64,000 bases of DNA, from contig CAWDBV010000005.1 in assembly GCA_963800705.1 (NCBI GenBank), positions 124,001 through 188,000 of the forward strand, given 5' to 3'. The first letter of the stretch is position 1. Each line of letters begins with the position of its first letter. Origin of the DNA: CAWDBV01 sp963800705 (GTDB lineage: Bacteria > Actinomycetota > Thermoleophilia > Solirubrobacterales > 70-9). A program made the position numbers and the translations under genes. Below, piece by piece: positions 54,396 through 62,024 of the stretch. Under the pieces are notes generated by a model. The model saw only the letters and a program-made list of their open reading frames with translations, searched no databases and was not told the origin of the DNA.

Positions 54396-55378
54396 AGCTG
54401 CTCGCCCTCGAGACCTCGTGCGACGACACCTGCGCGGCTGTCGTCGACGGGAAGCGGGTGCTGTCGAGCGTCGTCTCCTCGCAGGCGGCGCTGCACGAGC
54501 GCTTCGGCGGGGTCGTCCCCGAGGTCGCCTCGCGCCACCATCTCGAGCTCGTCAACGCGACGATCGATGCGGCGCTCGAGGACGCGGACGAGGAGCTCGA
54601 CGGGATCGACGCGGTCGCGGTCACCCGCGGGCCGGGGCTGATCGGCGCGCTGCTTGTCGGGCTCAGCACCGCGAAGGCGATCGCCGCCTCGCGGCGGCTG
54701 CCGCTCTTTCCGGTCGATCACCTGCACGGCCACGTCGCCGCGAACGCGCTCGAGCCCGACCCGCTCGAGCCGCCGTTCCTGTGCCTTATCGCAAGCGGCG
54801 GCCACACCCTGCTTGCTTCGGTCACCGGGCCGGGCGGCTTCAAAACCTTGGGCAGCACCAAGGACGATGCGGCGGGGGAGGCGCTCGACAAGGCGGCGCG
54901 GCTGCTCGGGCTCGGCTTCCCCGGCGGGCCGGCGATCGAGCGCGCGGCGGCCGGCGGCGACCCGCGCGCCTTCGAGTTCCCGGTCGCGATGAGCGAGGAC
55001 CCGGGCCTCGACTTCAGCTTCAGCGGCTTGAAGACCGCGCTCGTCTACAAGGTCCGCGAGCTCGACGGTGACCTCGATCCGCGTGTTCCTGACCTCGCCG
55101 CCTCGTTCCAGGAAGCGGTCGTCGCACAGCTGACCGCGAAGCTCGCCCGGGCCGTCGAGCGGGAGGAGTTCATGGCGGTGGCGCTCGGCGGCGGGGTGGC
55201 GGCGAACTCGCTGCTTCGCGAGCGCGTCGCCGAGCTCTGCGATCAGCGCGGCGTCCGGCTCAAGCTGGTCGGGCCTGAGCTCTGCACCGACAACGCGGCG
55301 ATGATCGCCGCCGCCGCAAGTCAGCTCGAGCCGATTCCCTATCCCGACTACCTCGGCTATGACGCCTTCGCGAGCTGA
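54392..55378 (+). CDS. tsaD: tRNA N6-adenosine threonylcarbamoyltransferase TsaD
   Basis: A 328-residue enzyme transferring the threonylcarbamoyl group to A37 of tRNA. It opens LLALETSCDDTCAAVV; metal-binding histidines are in VDHLHGHVAAN; LCLIASGGHTLLA, TKDDAAGEALDKAARLLG and ALGGGVAANSLLRE are typical, as is ELCTDNAAMIA near the end. The TTG start overlaps the rimI stop (TTGA). The glutaredoxin-like gene starts inside the last 20 bases. Confidence 0.95.
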   Translation: MKLLALETSCDDTCAAVVDGKRVLSSVVSSQAALHERFGGVVPEVASRHHLELVNATIDAALEDADEELDGIDAVAVTRGPGLIGALLVGLSTAKAIAASRRLPLFPVDHLHGHVAANALEPDPLEPPFLCLIASGGHTLLASVTGPGGFKTLGSTKDDAAGEALDKAARLLGLGFPGGPAIERAAAGGDPRAFEFPVAMSEDPGLDFSFSGLKTALVYKVRELDGDLDPRVPDLAASFQEAVVAQLTAKLARAVEREEFMAVALGGGVAANSLLRERVAELCDQRGVRLKLVGPELCTDNAAMIAAAASQLEPIPYPDYLGYDAFAS

Positions 55379-55619
55379 GATCACGCTCTACGCCAGGCCG
55401 GATTGCCACCTCTGCGACGAGGCGCGGTCCGGGCTCGAGCGCCTCCGCGCCGAGGGCCTCGAGTTCGAGTTCCGCGAAATCGACATCGACACCGAGGAGA
55501 AACTGCTGCGGACGCACCTCGAGCGGATCCCCGTAATCGAGGTCAATGGCACCGAGGTATGCGAGCTCGGACTCGACGCAAACGCGATCCGCTCCCGGCT
55601 CGGTACCGTTTCAGCATGA
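55359..55619 (+). CDS. Glutaredoxin-like protein (DUF836 type)
   Basis: An 86-residue thioredoxin-fold protein with a CHLC active site (residues about 16-19 in YARPDCHLCDEA), RIPVIEVNGTEV carrying the cis-Pro, and a short end. Fits small glutaredoxin-like proteins common in actinobacteria. Overlaps tsaD by 20 bases and rex by four (ATGA). Being next to the NADH sensor Rex and a glutamate-cysteine-ligase-like gene suggests a thiol-redox role. Confidence 0.88.
   Translation: MTPSRAEITLYARPDCHLCDEARSGLERLRAEGLEFEFREIDIDTEEKLLRTHLERIPVIEVNGTEVCELGLDANAIRSRLGTVSA
55604..55609 (+). promoter_or_regulatory. Possible -10 element (TACCGT) for rex
   Basis: TACCGT ends six bases before ATG 55616, inside the glutaredoxin gene. 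Weaker than others because it lies in a coding sequence. Confidence 0.3.
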
Positions 55620-56302
55620 TTGAGGAAGGCGTCGCCCCGCCCGTCCCGGGACAGGACGAGCCCTCTTCGGGCGCACTCGGCGACGGCGAGCGCCTCTCGC
55701 TCGGGGTCGCGGCCCGGCTTTCGCGCTACCTCCAGGTGCTGACCCAGGCCAAGAAGATGGGCAAGGACACGATCTCCTCGCAGGAGCTGTCCGAGTACAC
55801 CCACATCAACTCGACCCAGATCCGGCGCGACCTGTCGGGGTTCGGCAAGTTCGGCAAGCGCGGCGTCGGCTACAACGTCGATTCGCTGGTCCAGGAGATC
55901 CGCAAGATCCTCCGTACAGCGGGCCAGCACAACATCGCGCTGTTCGGCGCCGGCAATCTCGGCCAGGCGATCGCCAGCTCCGACATCTTCGCCGACCACG
56001 GCTTCCGCGTCGTGGCGATGTTCGACGTCGACCCGGGCGTGGTCGGCAAGCAGGTCGGCCAGCTCACCGTGCGCGACTTCTCCGAGCTCGAGCGGGTCGT
56101 CTCCGAGCAGGAGATCGTCGTCGGGGTGCTCGCGGTTCCGGCGGCCGCCGCCCAGGACGTCGCCGACCGCCTCGTCGAGGCCGGCGTGACGATCATCTTC
56201 AACTACTCCGAGCAGCTGCTCCAGGTCCCGCCCGAGGTCACCGTCCACACGTCGAGCCCCGCGGTCGACCTGCTCTACGCCCTCTACTTCTACCTCACCT
56301 AA
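55616..56302 (+). CDS. rex: Redox-sensing transcriptional repressor Rex
   Basis: A 228-residue NADH/NAD+-sensing repressor. The N-terminal winged helix (about 25-85) shows RLSRYLQVLTQAKKMGK and SSQELSEYTHINSTQIRRDL. The Rossmann domain has IALFGAGNLGQAI; the C-terminal swap helix is SSPAVDLLYALYFYLT. In Gram-positive bacteria Rex represses respiratory and fermentative genes when NADH is low. ATG 55616 overlaps the upstream stop. Confidence 0.94.
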   Translation: MIEEGVAPPVPGQDEPSSGALGDGERLSLGVAARLSRYLQVLTQAKKMGKDTISSQELSEYTHINSTQIRRDLSGFGKFGKRGVGYNVDSLVQEIRKILRTAGQHNIALFGAGNLGQAIASSDIFADHGFRVVAMFDVDPGVVGKQVGQLTVRDFSELERVVSEQEIVVGVLAVPAAAAQDVADRLVEAGVTIIFNYSEQLLQVPPEVTVHTSSPAVDLLYALYFYLT

Positions 56303-56310
56303 CTCGGACG

Positions 56311-57474
56311 GTGGCTGAGCGCGAGACAGGCCTGGACATGGACCAGGCTCGCGAGATCTTCGAGGCTTCGCAGGACTTCACGGTCGGGATCGAGGAGGAG
56401 TTCGCGATCGTCGACCCCGAGAGCCTCGAGCTCGCGCACCGCTACGAGGACATGTTTCAGGCCGCGCAGAAGGACGAGGTGCTCTCTAGTTCGGTGGCCG
56501 GCGAGCTGATCGACACCGAGATCGAGATCCGCTCCGGGCGCGGCGAGACCTTCGCCGAGTCCGCGGCCCGCCAGAGCGAGCACCGGGCGCGGCTGTTCGC
56601 GCTCGCCGAGAAGATGGGGCTGGCGCTGGGCGCGACCGGGACCCATCCCTGGGCCGACTACCTCGAGCAGCGGATAATCGAGACGCCCCACTACCAGCGG
56701 CTGCGCGCCGACCTCGGCTACGTTGCGCAGCGCAACAACACCTGGAGCCTCCACGTCCACGTCGGCGTCCGCGGCGCCGACCGCGCGATCGCCGTCAGCG
56801 ATGCGATGCGCGAGCTGCTGCCGGCGCTGCTCGCCGCCTCGGCCAACTCACCGTTCCTCGACCGCACCGACACCGGGCTGCACTCGGTCCGCACCCAGAT
56901 CTTCACCCGCAGCTTCCCGCGCTGCGGGATCCACGAGCCGTTCGGAAGCTGGTCCGCGTACGCCAACTTCGTCGAGCTGCTGCAGCGCACCAACTCGATC
57001 GTCGAGGCGACGCAGCTGTGGTGGAGCGTGCGGCCCCACCACCGCTTCGGCACCGTCGAGGTCCGGATCTGCGATGCGCAGACGCGCGGCGATGAGTCGT
57101 TCGGCGTCCTCGAGCTGCTCACCGCCTGCGTCGCGCAGCTGGCCCTCGACTACGACGATGGCAGGCTCGGCGAGCCGCGCCCCGGCAAGCTGATCGAGGA
57201 GAACCTCTGGCGCGCGATCCGCCACGGAATGGACGGCAAGATGATCGACTTCGAGGCCCGCAGCGAGATCGAGACCCCGGCGGCGCTCGAGCGGATCGTC
57301 GAGTGGTGTTCGCCGGCCCGCGAGGCGCTCGGGCTCGAGGCGCGGGTGCCGAGCCCGAACGGCGCCCAGCGCGCTCGCGCGGCGCTCGCGGAGGGGGACT
57401 CGATCGAGAAGATCTACGCTGACGCGGTGGCCGAGACCCGGAAGACCTATGTGGCGGAGGGAGCAGTGAGGTGA
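56311..57474 (+). CDS. Carboxylate-amine ligase, YbdK/EgtA-like (glutamate-cysteine ligase type 2)
   Basis: A 387-residue GCS2-family ATP-dependent ligase. Metal and nucleotide motifs: FTVGIEEEFAIVDPESLELA near the start, GELIDTEIEIRSGRGETF, SLHVHVGVRG and HHRFGTVEVRICDAQTR. Members form weak glutamate-cysteine ligase activity or act in ergothioneine or related thiol synthesis. GTG 56311 is used; ATG 56338 would be nine residues shorter. Follows rex by eight bases; the next gene overlaps by four. Confidence 0.9.
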   Translation: MAERETGLDMDQAREIFEASQDFTVGIEEEFAIVDPESLELAHRYEDMFQAAQKDEVLSSSVAGELIDTEIEIRSGRGETFAESAARQSEHRARLFALAEKMGLALGATGTHPWADYLEQRIIETPHYQRLRADLGYVAQRNNTWSLHVHVGVRGADRAIAVSDAMRELLPALLAASANSPFLDRTDTGLHSVRTQIFTRSFPRCGIHEPFGSWSAYANFVELLQRTNSIVEATQLWWSVRPHHRFGTVEVRICDAQTRGDESFGVLELLTACVAQLALDYDDGRLGEPRPGKLIEENLWRAIRHGMDGKMIDFEARSEIETPAALERIVEWCSPAREALGLEARVPSPNGAQRARAALAEGDSIEKIYADAVAETRKTYVAEGAVR

Positions 57475-57824
57475 ACGAGGAGGAAAAAAAGGAGGATCAG
57501 CCCCAGGAGGCGGCTCAGCCCTCCGAGGAGGAGCTGAGGGAGCAGCTCGAGGAGGAAATCCGCAAGGTCAGGGTCGAGGACGTCGTCCTGCAGAGCGTGG
57601 TCAGCATCCTCAACCTGACCGCGCGCCGGATCGGCAAGGACGACGAGCGCGATCTCGAGCAGGCGAAAGTGGGCATCGACGCCTGCAACGCGCTCGTCGA
57701 TCTGCTCCCCGAGGAGCCGCAAAAACAGGTCCGCGAGGCGCTCTCGGAGCTGCAAGTCCTGTACGCGAAGCACGCGACAGGCGCGCCGGATCAGAAAGCG
57801 TCTGACCCGAACGATGAGACCTAG
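57471..57824 (+). CDS. DUF1844 family protein
   Basis: A 117-residue cytoplasmic protein. An acidic, Gln/Glu-rich coiled-coil start (about 1-35) precedes the DUF1844 core: VLQSVVSILNLTARRIG, LEQAKVGIDACNALVDLL and VREALSELQVLYAK. These proteins are widespread in actinobacteria and often lie beside translation genes; function unknown. GTG 57471 overlaps the ligase stop (GTGA). Confidence 0.85.
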   Translation: MNEEEKKEDQPQEAAQPSEEELREQLEEEIRKVRVEDVVLQSVVSILNLTARRIGKDDERDLEQAKVGIDACNALVDLLPEEPQKQVREALSELQVLYAKHATGAPDQKASDPNDET

Positions 57825-57825
57825 A

Positions 57826-57831
57826 TAGACT
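57826..57831 (+). promoter_or_regulatory. Putative -10 element (TAGACT) for hppA
   Basis: TAGACT ends ten bases before TTG 57842, two bases after the DUF1844 stop. No Shine-Dalgarno sequence intervenes. Confidence 0.4.
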
Positions 57832-57841
57832 GCCGCGCCGC

Positions 57842-59926
57842 TTGACCGACTTTCTCACCGATCACGGGGTACTCGTTGCCGTCCTCTGCGCCGGCGCCGC
57901 CGTTCTCTATGGCGCCATCGTCACTGTCCTGCTGCTGCGCAAGCCGCCGGGCAACAAGAAGATGCAGAGCATCTCGGCGGCGATCCAGGAGGGCGCGCGC
58001 GCCTACCTGACCCGCCAGTACATGATCATCGCTGCGGTCGCCGTGGTGCTCGCGGGAGTGCTGGTCGCGCTCCAGAACGTCGAGACCGCCATCGGCTTCG
58101 TGATCGGCGGAGCGCTCTCGGGCGCCGCCGGGTTCATCGGCATGAGCCTTTCGGTGCGCGCCAACGCCCGCGTCGCCCAGGCGGCACGCGGTGGCGTGCC
58201 GCCGGCGCTCGACGTCGCCTTCAAGGGCGGCTCGGTGACCGGCCTGCTCGTCGTCGGGCTCGCGCTCGCCGGCGTTGCCGGCTACTTCGGCGCCCTGACG
58301 GGTTGGTTCGACCTCACCGACAAGGAGGCCGTCGACGCGCTGATCGGCCTCGGCTTCGGCGGCTCGCTGATCTCGGTCTTCGCCCGACTCGGCGGCGGCA
58401 TCTTCACCAAGGCTGCCGACGTCGGCGCCGACCTGGTCGGCAAGATCGAGGCCGGAATCCCCGAGGACGATCCCCGCAACCCCGCCGTGATCGCCGACAA
58501 CGTCGGCGACAACGTCGGCGACTGCGCCGGGATGGCCGCCGACCTGTTCGAGACCTACGCGGTCACCGCGGTCGCCGTGATGCTGCTCGGCGTCCTCTAT
58601 TTCACCCCCGACTTCGCGCGCGAGGTCGCGCTCTACCCGCTGGTTATCGGCGGCGCGGCGATCCTCGCTTCGATAGTCGGTGCGCTCGTTGTCCGGACGC
58701 GCTCCGACCGCGTCGAGGGCGCGCTCTACCAGGGCGTGATCACCGCGGGAGTCCTCTCCGCCGCCGCCTTCTACCCGATCACGCTGTGGCTGATGGAGGA
58801 TCCGCTCGATCTCGGGGTCGCCGCCGGCGGTGCCGCCCTCGCAGGCGCCTCGGTCACCGACCTCTGGTTCTGCGCCTTGATCGGGATCGCCGTGACCGGG
58901 TTGCTGTTCGTGATCACCGACTTCTACACCTCGACCCGCTTCCGGCCCGTGCGGACGATCTCCGAGGCGTCGGAGACCGGCCACGCGACAAACATCATCC
59001 AGGGGCTCGCGCAAGGCTTCCAGTCGACCGCCGCTCCGGTGCTCGTCCTCGTCGCGGCCATCTTCGGTGCCAACGAGCTCGCCGGGATCTACGGGATCGC
59101 CGTTGCGGTGATGGCGCAGCTCTCGCTCACCGGACTGATCGTCGCCCTCGACGCCTTCGGGCCGATCACCGACAACGCCGGAGGAATCGCCGAGATGGCG
59201 AAGCTGCCCGAGAAGGTCCGCAACATCACCGACCCGCTCGACGCGGTCGGCAACACGACCAAGGCGGTGACGAAGGGGTACGCGATCGGCTCGGCCGCGC
59301 TCGCTGCTCTCGTCTTGTTCAACGCCTTCCTCGAAGAGCTCAAACAGGAGGCCGACCCCGGCCAGGTATTCGACTTCAGCATCGCGCAGCCCGAGGTGCT
59401 GATCGGGCTTCTGGTCGGCGGCATGATGGTCTACCTGTTCGCGGCTCTCTCGATCGAGTCGGTCGGCCGTGCCGGCGGCCAGGTGGTCGAGGAGGTGCGG
59501 CGCCAGTTCAAGGAGAAGCCCGGAATCCTGAAGGGGAGGGCGAAGCCTGACTACGGGCATGCGGTGAGCATCGTCACCAAGACCGCGCAGCGCGAGATGA
59601 TCCTCCCGTCGCTGATCCCGATCGTCGTCACCCTCGTCGTCGGCCTGCTCTCCTACCAGGCGCTCGGCGGCCTGCTGATCGGGGTGATCGTGGTCGGAAT
59701 ATTCATGGCGATCTCGATGACCGCCGGCGGCGGCGCCTGGGACAACGCCAAGAAGCTGATCGAGGACGGCGAGTTCGGCGGCAAGGGCGGGACGGCGCAC
59801 GAGGCGTCGATCACCGGCGACACGGTCGGCGATCCCTACAAGGACACCGCCGGGCCGGCGATCAACCCGATGATCAAGGTCGCCAACATCGTCGCGATCC
59901 TGATCATCCCCATAGTCGCCCTGTAG
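57842..59926 (+). CDS. hppA: Membrane-bound H+-translocating pyrophosphatase, K+-independent type
   Basis: A 694-residue, roughly 16-helix pump that couples pyrophosphate hydrolysis to ion export. The substrate-binding loop is GIPEDDPRNPAVIADNVGDN, with GDCAGMAADLFETYA after it; the C-terminal loop has DTVGDPYKDTAGPAINPMIK. The potassium-determining motif is GNTTKAVTKGYAIGSAAL: Lys where K+-dependent pumps have Ala, and Thr two places before the second Lys, the K+-independent combination. H+ is therefore the likely ion. TTG start. Confidence 0.95.
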   Translation: MTDFLTDHGVLVAVLCAGAAVLYGAIVTVLLLRKPPGNKKMQSISAAIQEGARAYLTRQYMIIAAVAVVLAGVLVALQNVETAIGFVIGGALSGAAGFIGMSLSVRANARVAQAARGGVPPALDVAFKGGSVTGLLVVGLALAGVAGYFGALTGWFDLTDKEAVDALIGLGFGGSLISVFARLGGGIFTKAADVGADLVGKIEAGIPEDDPRNPAVIADNVGDNVGDCAGMAADLFETYAVTAVAVMLLGVLYFTPDFAREVALYPLVIGGAAILASIVGALVVRTRSDRVEGALYQGVITAGVLSAAAFYPITLWLMEDPLDLGVAAGGAALAGASVTDLWFCALIGIAVTGLLFVITDFYTSTRFRPVRTISEASETGHATNIIQGLAQGFQSTAAPVLVLVAAIFGANELAGIYGIAVAVMAQLSLTGLIVALDAFGPITDNAGGIAEMAKLPEKVRNITDPLDAVGNTTKAVTKGYAIGSAALAALVLFNAFLEELKQEADPGQVFDFSIAQPEVLIGLLVGGMMVYLFAALSIESVGRAGGQVVEEVRRQFKEKPGILKGRAKPDYGHAVSIVTKTAQREMILPSLIPIVVTLVVGLLSYQALGGLLIGVIVVGIFMAISMTAGGGAWDNAKKLIEDGEFGGKGGTAHEASITGDTVGDPYKDTAGPAINPMIKVANIVAILIIPIVAL

Positions 59927-59958
59927 CCGACCTGGCTAAAGAGGAAAATCCGCTCTAG

Positions 59959-61833
59959 ATGGCGAGGCGGATTCCACGCGACGAATCGCTGGCGCGGGTG
60001 CACGGCACCGGGGCGCTGTTCGCTGCCGCATACGGCAACGTCGGCTCCTCGATCTACTACGCGCTCGGCGTCGTCGCCCTGTACGCGCTCGGGCTGACCC
60101 CGGTCACATTCGTGATCGCGGGAATCATCTTCTGTTTCACCGCGGCGAGCTACACCGAGGCGACGGTGATGTACCCGGAGGCCGGCGGCTCCTCGAGCTT
60201 CGCGCGTCACGCGTTCAACGAGCTCGTCAGCTTCTTCGCCGCCTGGGGTCAGATGCTCACCTACATCATCACGATCGCGATCTCCGCGTTCTTCGTGCCG
60301 CACTACCTCGCGGTCTTCTGGGAGCCGCTCGGCCACGGCCCCGGCGACGTGATCGGCGCGATCATCCTGATCGGGGCCCTCGCCGCGCTGAACATCAAGG
60401 GGACCGAGGAGTCGGCCCGACTCAACCTCGTGCTCGCGATCGCCGACCTGCTCACCCAGATCGTCCTCGTCGTGATCGGCCTCGCGCTCGTGCTCGATCC
60501 CGATCTGCTGGTCCAGCAGGTCGACCTCGGCGTCGCACCGACCTGGGGCGACTTCGCGCTCGGGATTGCGGTCGGGATGATCGCCTACACGGGGATAGAG
60601 ACGATCTCGAACATGGCCGAGGAGGCCCGCGACGCGCCGAAGACGATTCCGCGCGGTGTCGGGCTCGTCGTCCTCGCCGTGATCGGGCTTTACGCGCTGC
60701 TGCCGATCATCGCGCTATCGGCGATGCCGGTCACCGAGAGCGGCGGCGAGTTCACGACTGAGCTCGGCACCACCTACGCCGACGACCCGGTGCTCGGGAT
60801 CGTCGAGAACATCGGGCTCGGGGCGGGGCTCACCGACGTGCTCCGTGTCTACGTCGGCGCGCTCGCCGCGGTGATCCTGCTGATCGCGACCAACGCTGCC
60901 CTGATCGGGGTCTCGCGGCTCACCTACTCGATGGGCCAGCACCGCCAGCTCCCCGAGCGGCTGCGCAAGGTCCACCCGACCCTGCGCACGCCCTACATCG
61001 CGATCCTCGTCTTCTCGGCGGTCGCGATCCTGACCGTGGTCCCGGGCGAGACCGCCTTCCTGGCGACGATGTACTCGTTCGGGGCGATGCTCTCGTTCAC
61101 GATCGCCCACGTCTCGGTGATCCGCCTGCGCCAGATCAAGCCGGACGCCGAGCGCGGCTGGAAGGCGCCCTGGAACGTGAGGATGCGCGGCATCGAGGTG
61201 CCGCTGATGTCGGTGCTCGGCGGGCTCGGTACCTTCGGGGCCTGGGTCGTGGTGATGGCGCTCGACCCGGTGACGCTCGCGGTCGGCGGCGGCTGGATGC
61301 TGTTCGGGCTGGCGGTCTACGTCGTCTACCGCCGCTACCTCGGACTGTCGGCGACCGACACGGTCAAGGTCGATCTGCTCGATCCGCTCGGGGTCGAGGT
61401 CGAGTACGAGAGCGTGCTGGTCGCCTTCGAGGACGACGCACCGTTCTCGAAGGAGACGGTGGCGACGGCGGCGAAGCTGGCCGGAAAGCGCCGGCGCGGA
61501 ATCCACATCGTCTCGGTGGTGACCGTGCCCACCAACCTGCCCCTCGACGCGCCGCTCCGCGATCAGGTCTCCGAGGCGCAGTCGAAGATCGAGCAGGGGA
61601 AGCTGATCGGCGGGCTGCGGGTCAGCGGCCACGTCCACCGGGTGCGGCCCAACCAGGCCGGCCACTCGATCGCCGAGGAGGCGCGCCAGACCGATGCGAC
61701 CGCGCTCGTGATCGGGCTCCGCTACCGGAACGGAACGCCGCTCTACGGCAAGACGCTGCAGGCGCTGCTCGCCGAGCGGCCATGCCGGGTGATCGTGGTC
61801 GGGGAGCCGGGCGCCGCGAGGGCCGCGACGTGA
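59959..61833 (+). CDS. APC-superfamily permease with C-terminal universal-stress-protein domain
   Basis: A 624-residue transporter. Twelve hydrophobic segments span about 15-470, including the APC pattern GNVGSSIYYALGVVALYALG (helix 1), EAGGSSSFARHAFNELVSF and GIETISNMAEEARDAP. Residues about 485-620 form a cytosolic Rossmann-like USP domain (ESVLVAFEDDAPFSKETVAT, TALVIGLRYRN, ALLAERPCRVIVVGEPG). The layout recalls KimA-type K+ importers and amino-acid permeases; substrate not known. ATG 59959. Paired with a similar gene at 62021. Confidence 0.88.
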   Translation: MARRIPRDESLARVHGTGALFAAAYGNVGSSIYYALGVVALYALGLTPVTFVIAGIIFCFTAASYTEATVMYPEAGGSSSFARHAFNELVSFFAAWGQMLTYIITIAISAFFVPHYLAVFWEPLGHGPGDVIGAIILIGALAALNIKGTEESARLNLVLAIADLLTQIVLVVIGLALVLDPDLLVQQVDLGVAPTWGDFALGIAVGMIAYTGIETISNMAEEARDAPKTIPRGVGLVVLAVIGLYALLPIIALSAMPVTESGGEFTTELGTTYADDPVLGIVENIGLGAGLTDVLRVYVGALAAVILLIATNAALIGVSRLTYSMGQHRQLPERLRKVHPTLRTPYIAILVFSAVAILTVVPGETAFLATMYSFGAMLSFTIAHVSVIRLRQIKPDAERGWKAPWNVRMRGIEVPLMSVLGGLGTFGAWVVVMALDPVTLAVGGGWMLFGLAVYVVYRRYLGLSATDTVKVDLLDPLGVEVEYESVLVAFEDDAPFSKETVATAAKLAGKRRRGIHIVSVVTVPTNLPLDAPLRDQVSEAQSKIEQGKLIGGLRVSGHVHRVRPNQAGHSIAEEARQTDATALVIGLRYRNGTPLYGKTLQALLAERPCRVIVVGEPGAARAAT

Positions 61834-62024
61834 AGCGCGACGGGATCAACGAGATGTACACGGGCGCGGTGCGCGTCTTCGCGAGCCTTATCGTCCTGTT
61901 CGGCGCCGTGATCCTGATCGTGACCCTGGCGCGGGGCGGCGGCCCGCTCTCGGTCGGGGTCCTGATGGGGCTCGGCTTCATCGCGCTCGGCGCCGGCCGC
62001 CTCTACCTCGCCTACCGCTCGTGA
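61830..62024 (+). CDS. Small two-helix membrane protein between APC permeases
   Basis: A 64-residue protein with an 11-residue basic start, helix 1 (about 14-32, VFASLIVLFGAVILIVTLA), a GGGPLS loop and helix 2 (about 38-57). GTG 61830 overlaps the upstream permease stop, and its own stop overlaps the downstream GTG, so it is translated as part of a three-gene unit. Its position suggests an accessory subunit, but nothing in its sequence shows a function. Confidence 0.7.
   Translation: MKRDGINEMYTGAVRVFASLIVLFGAVILIVTLARGGGPLSVGVLMGLGFIALGAGRLYLAYRS

Noticed and set aside
57821..59800. 659-codon minus-strand frame antisense to hppA
   Set aside because: Rich in Asp/Arg/Gly/His with no motifs; mirrors the codon pattern of the pump gene.
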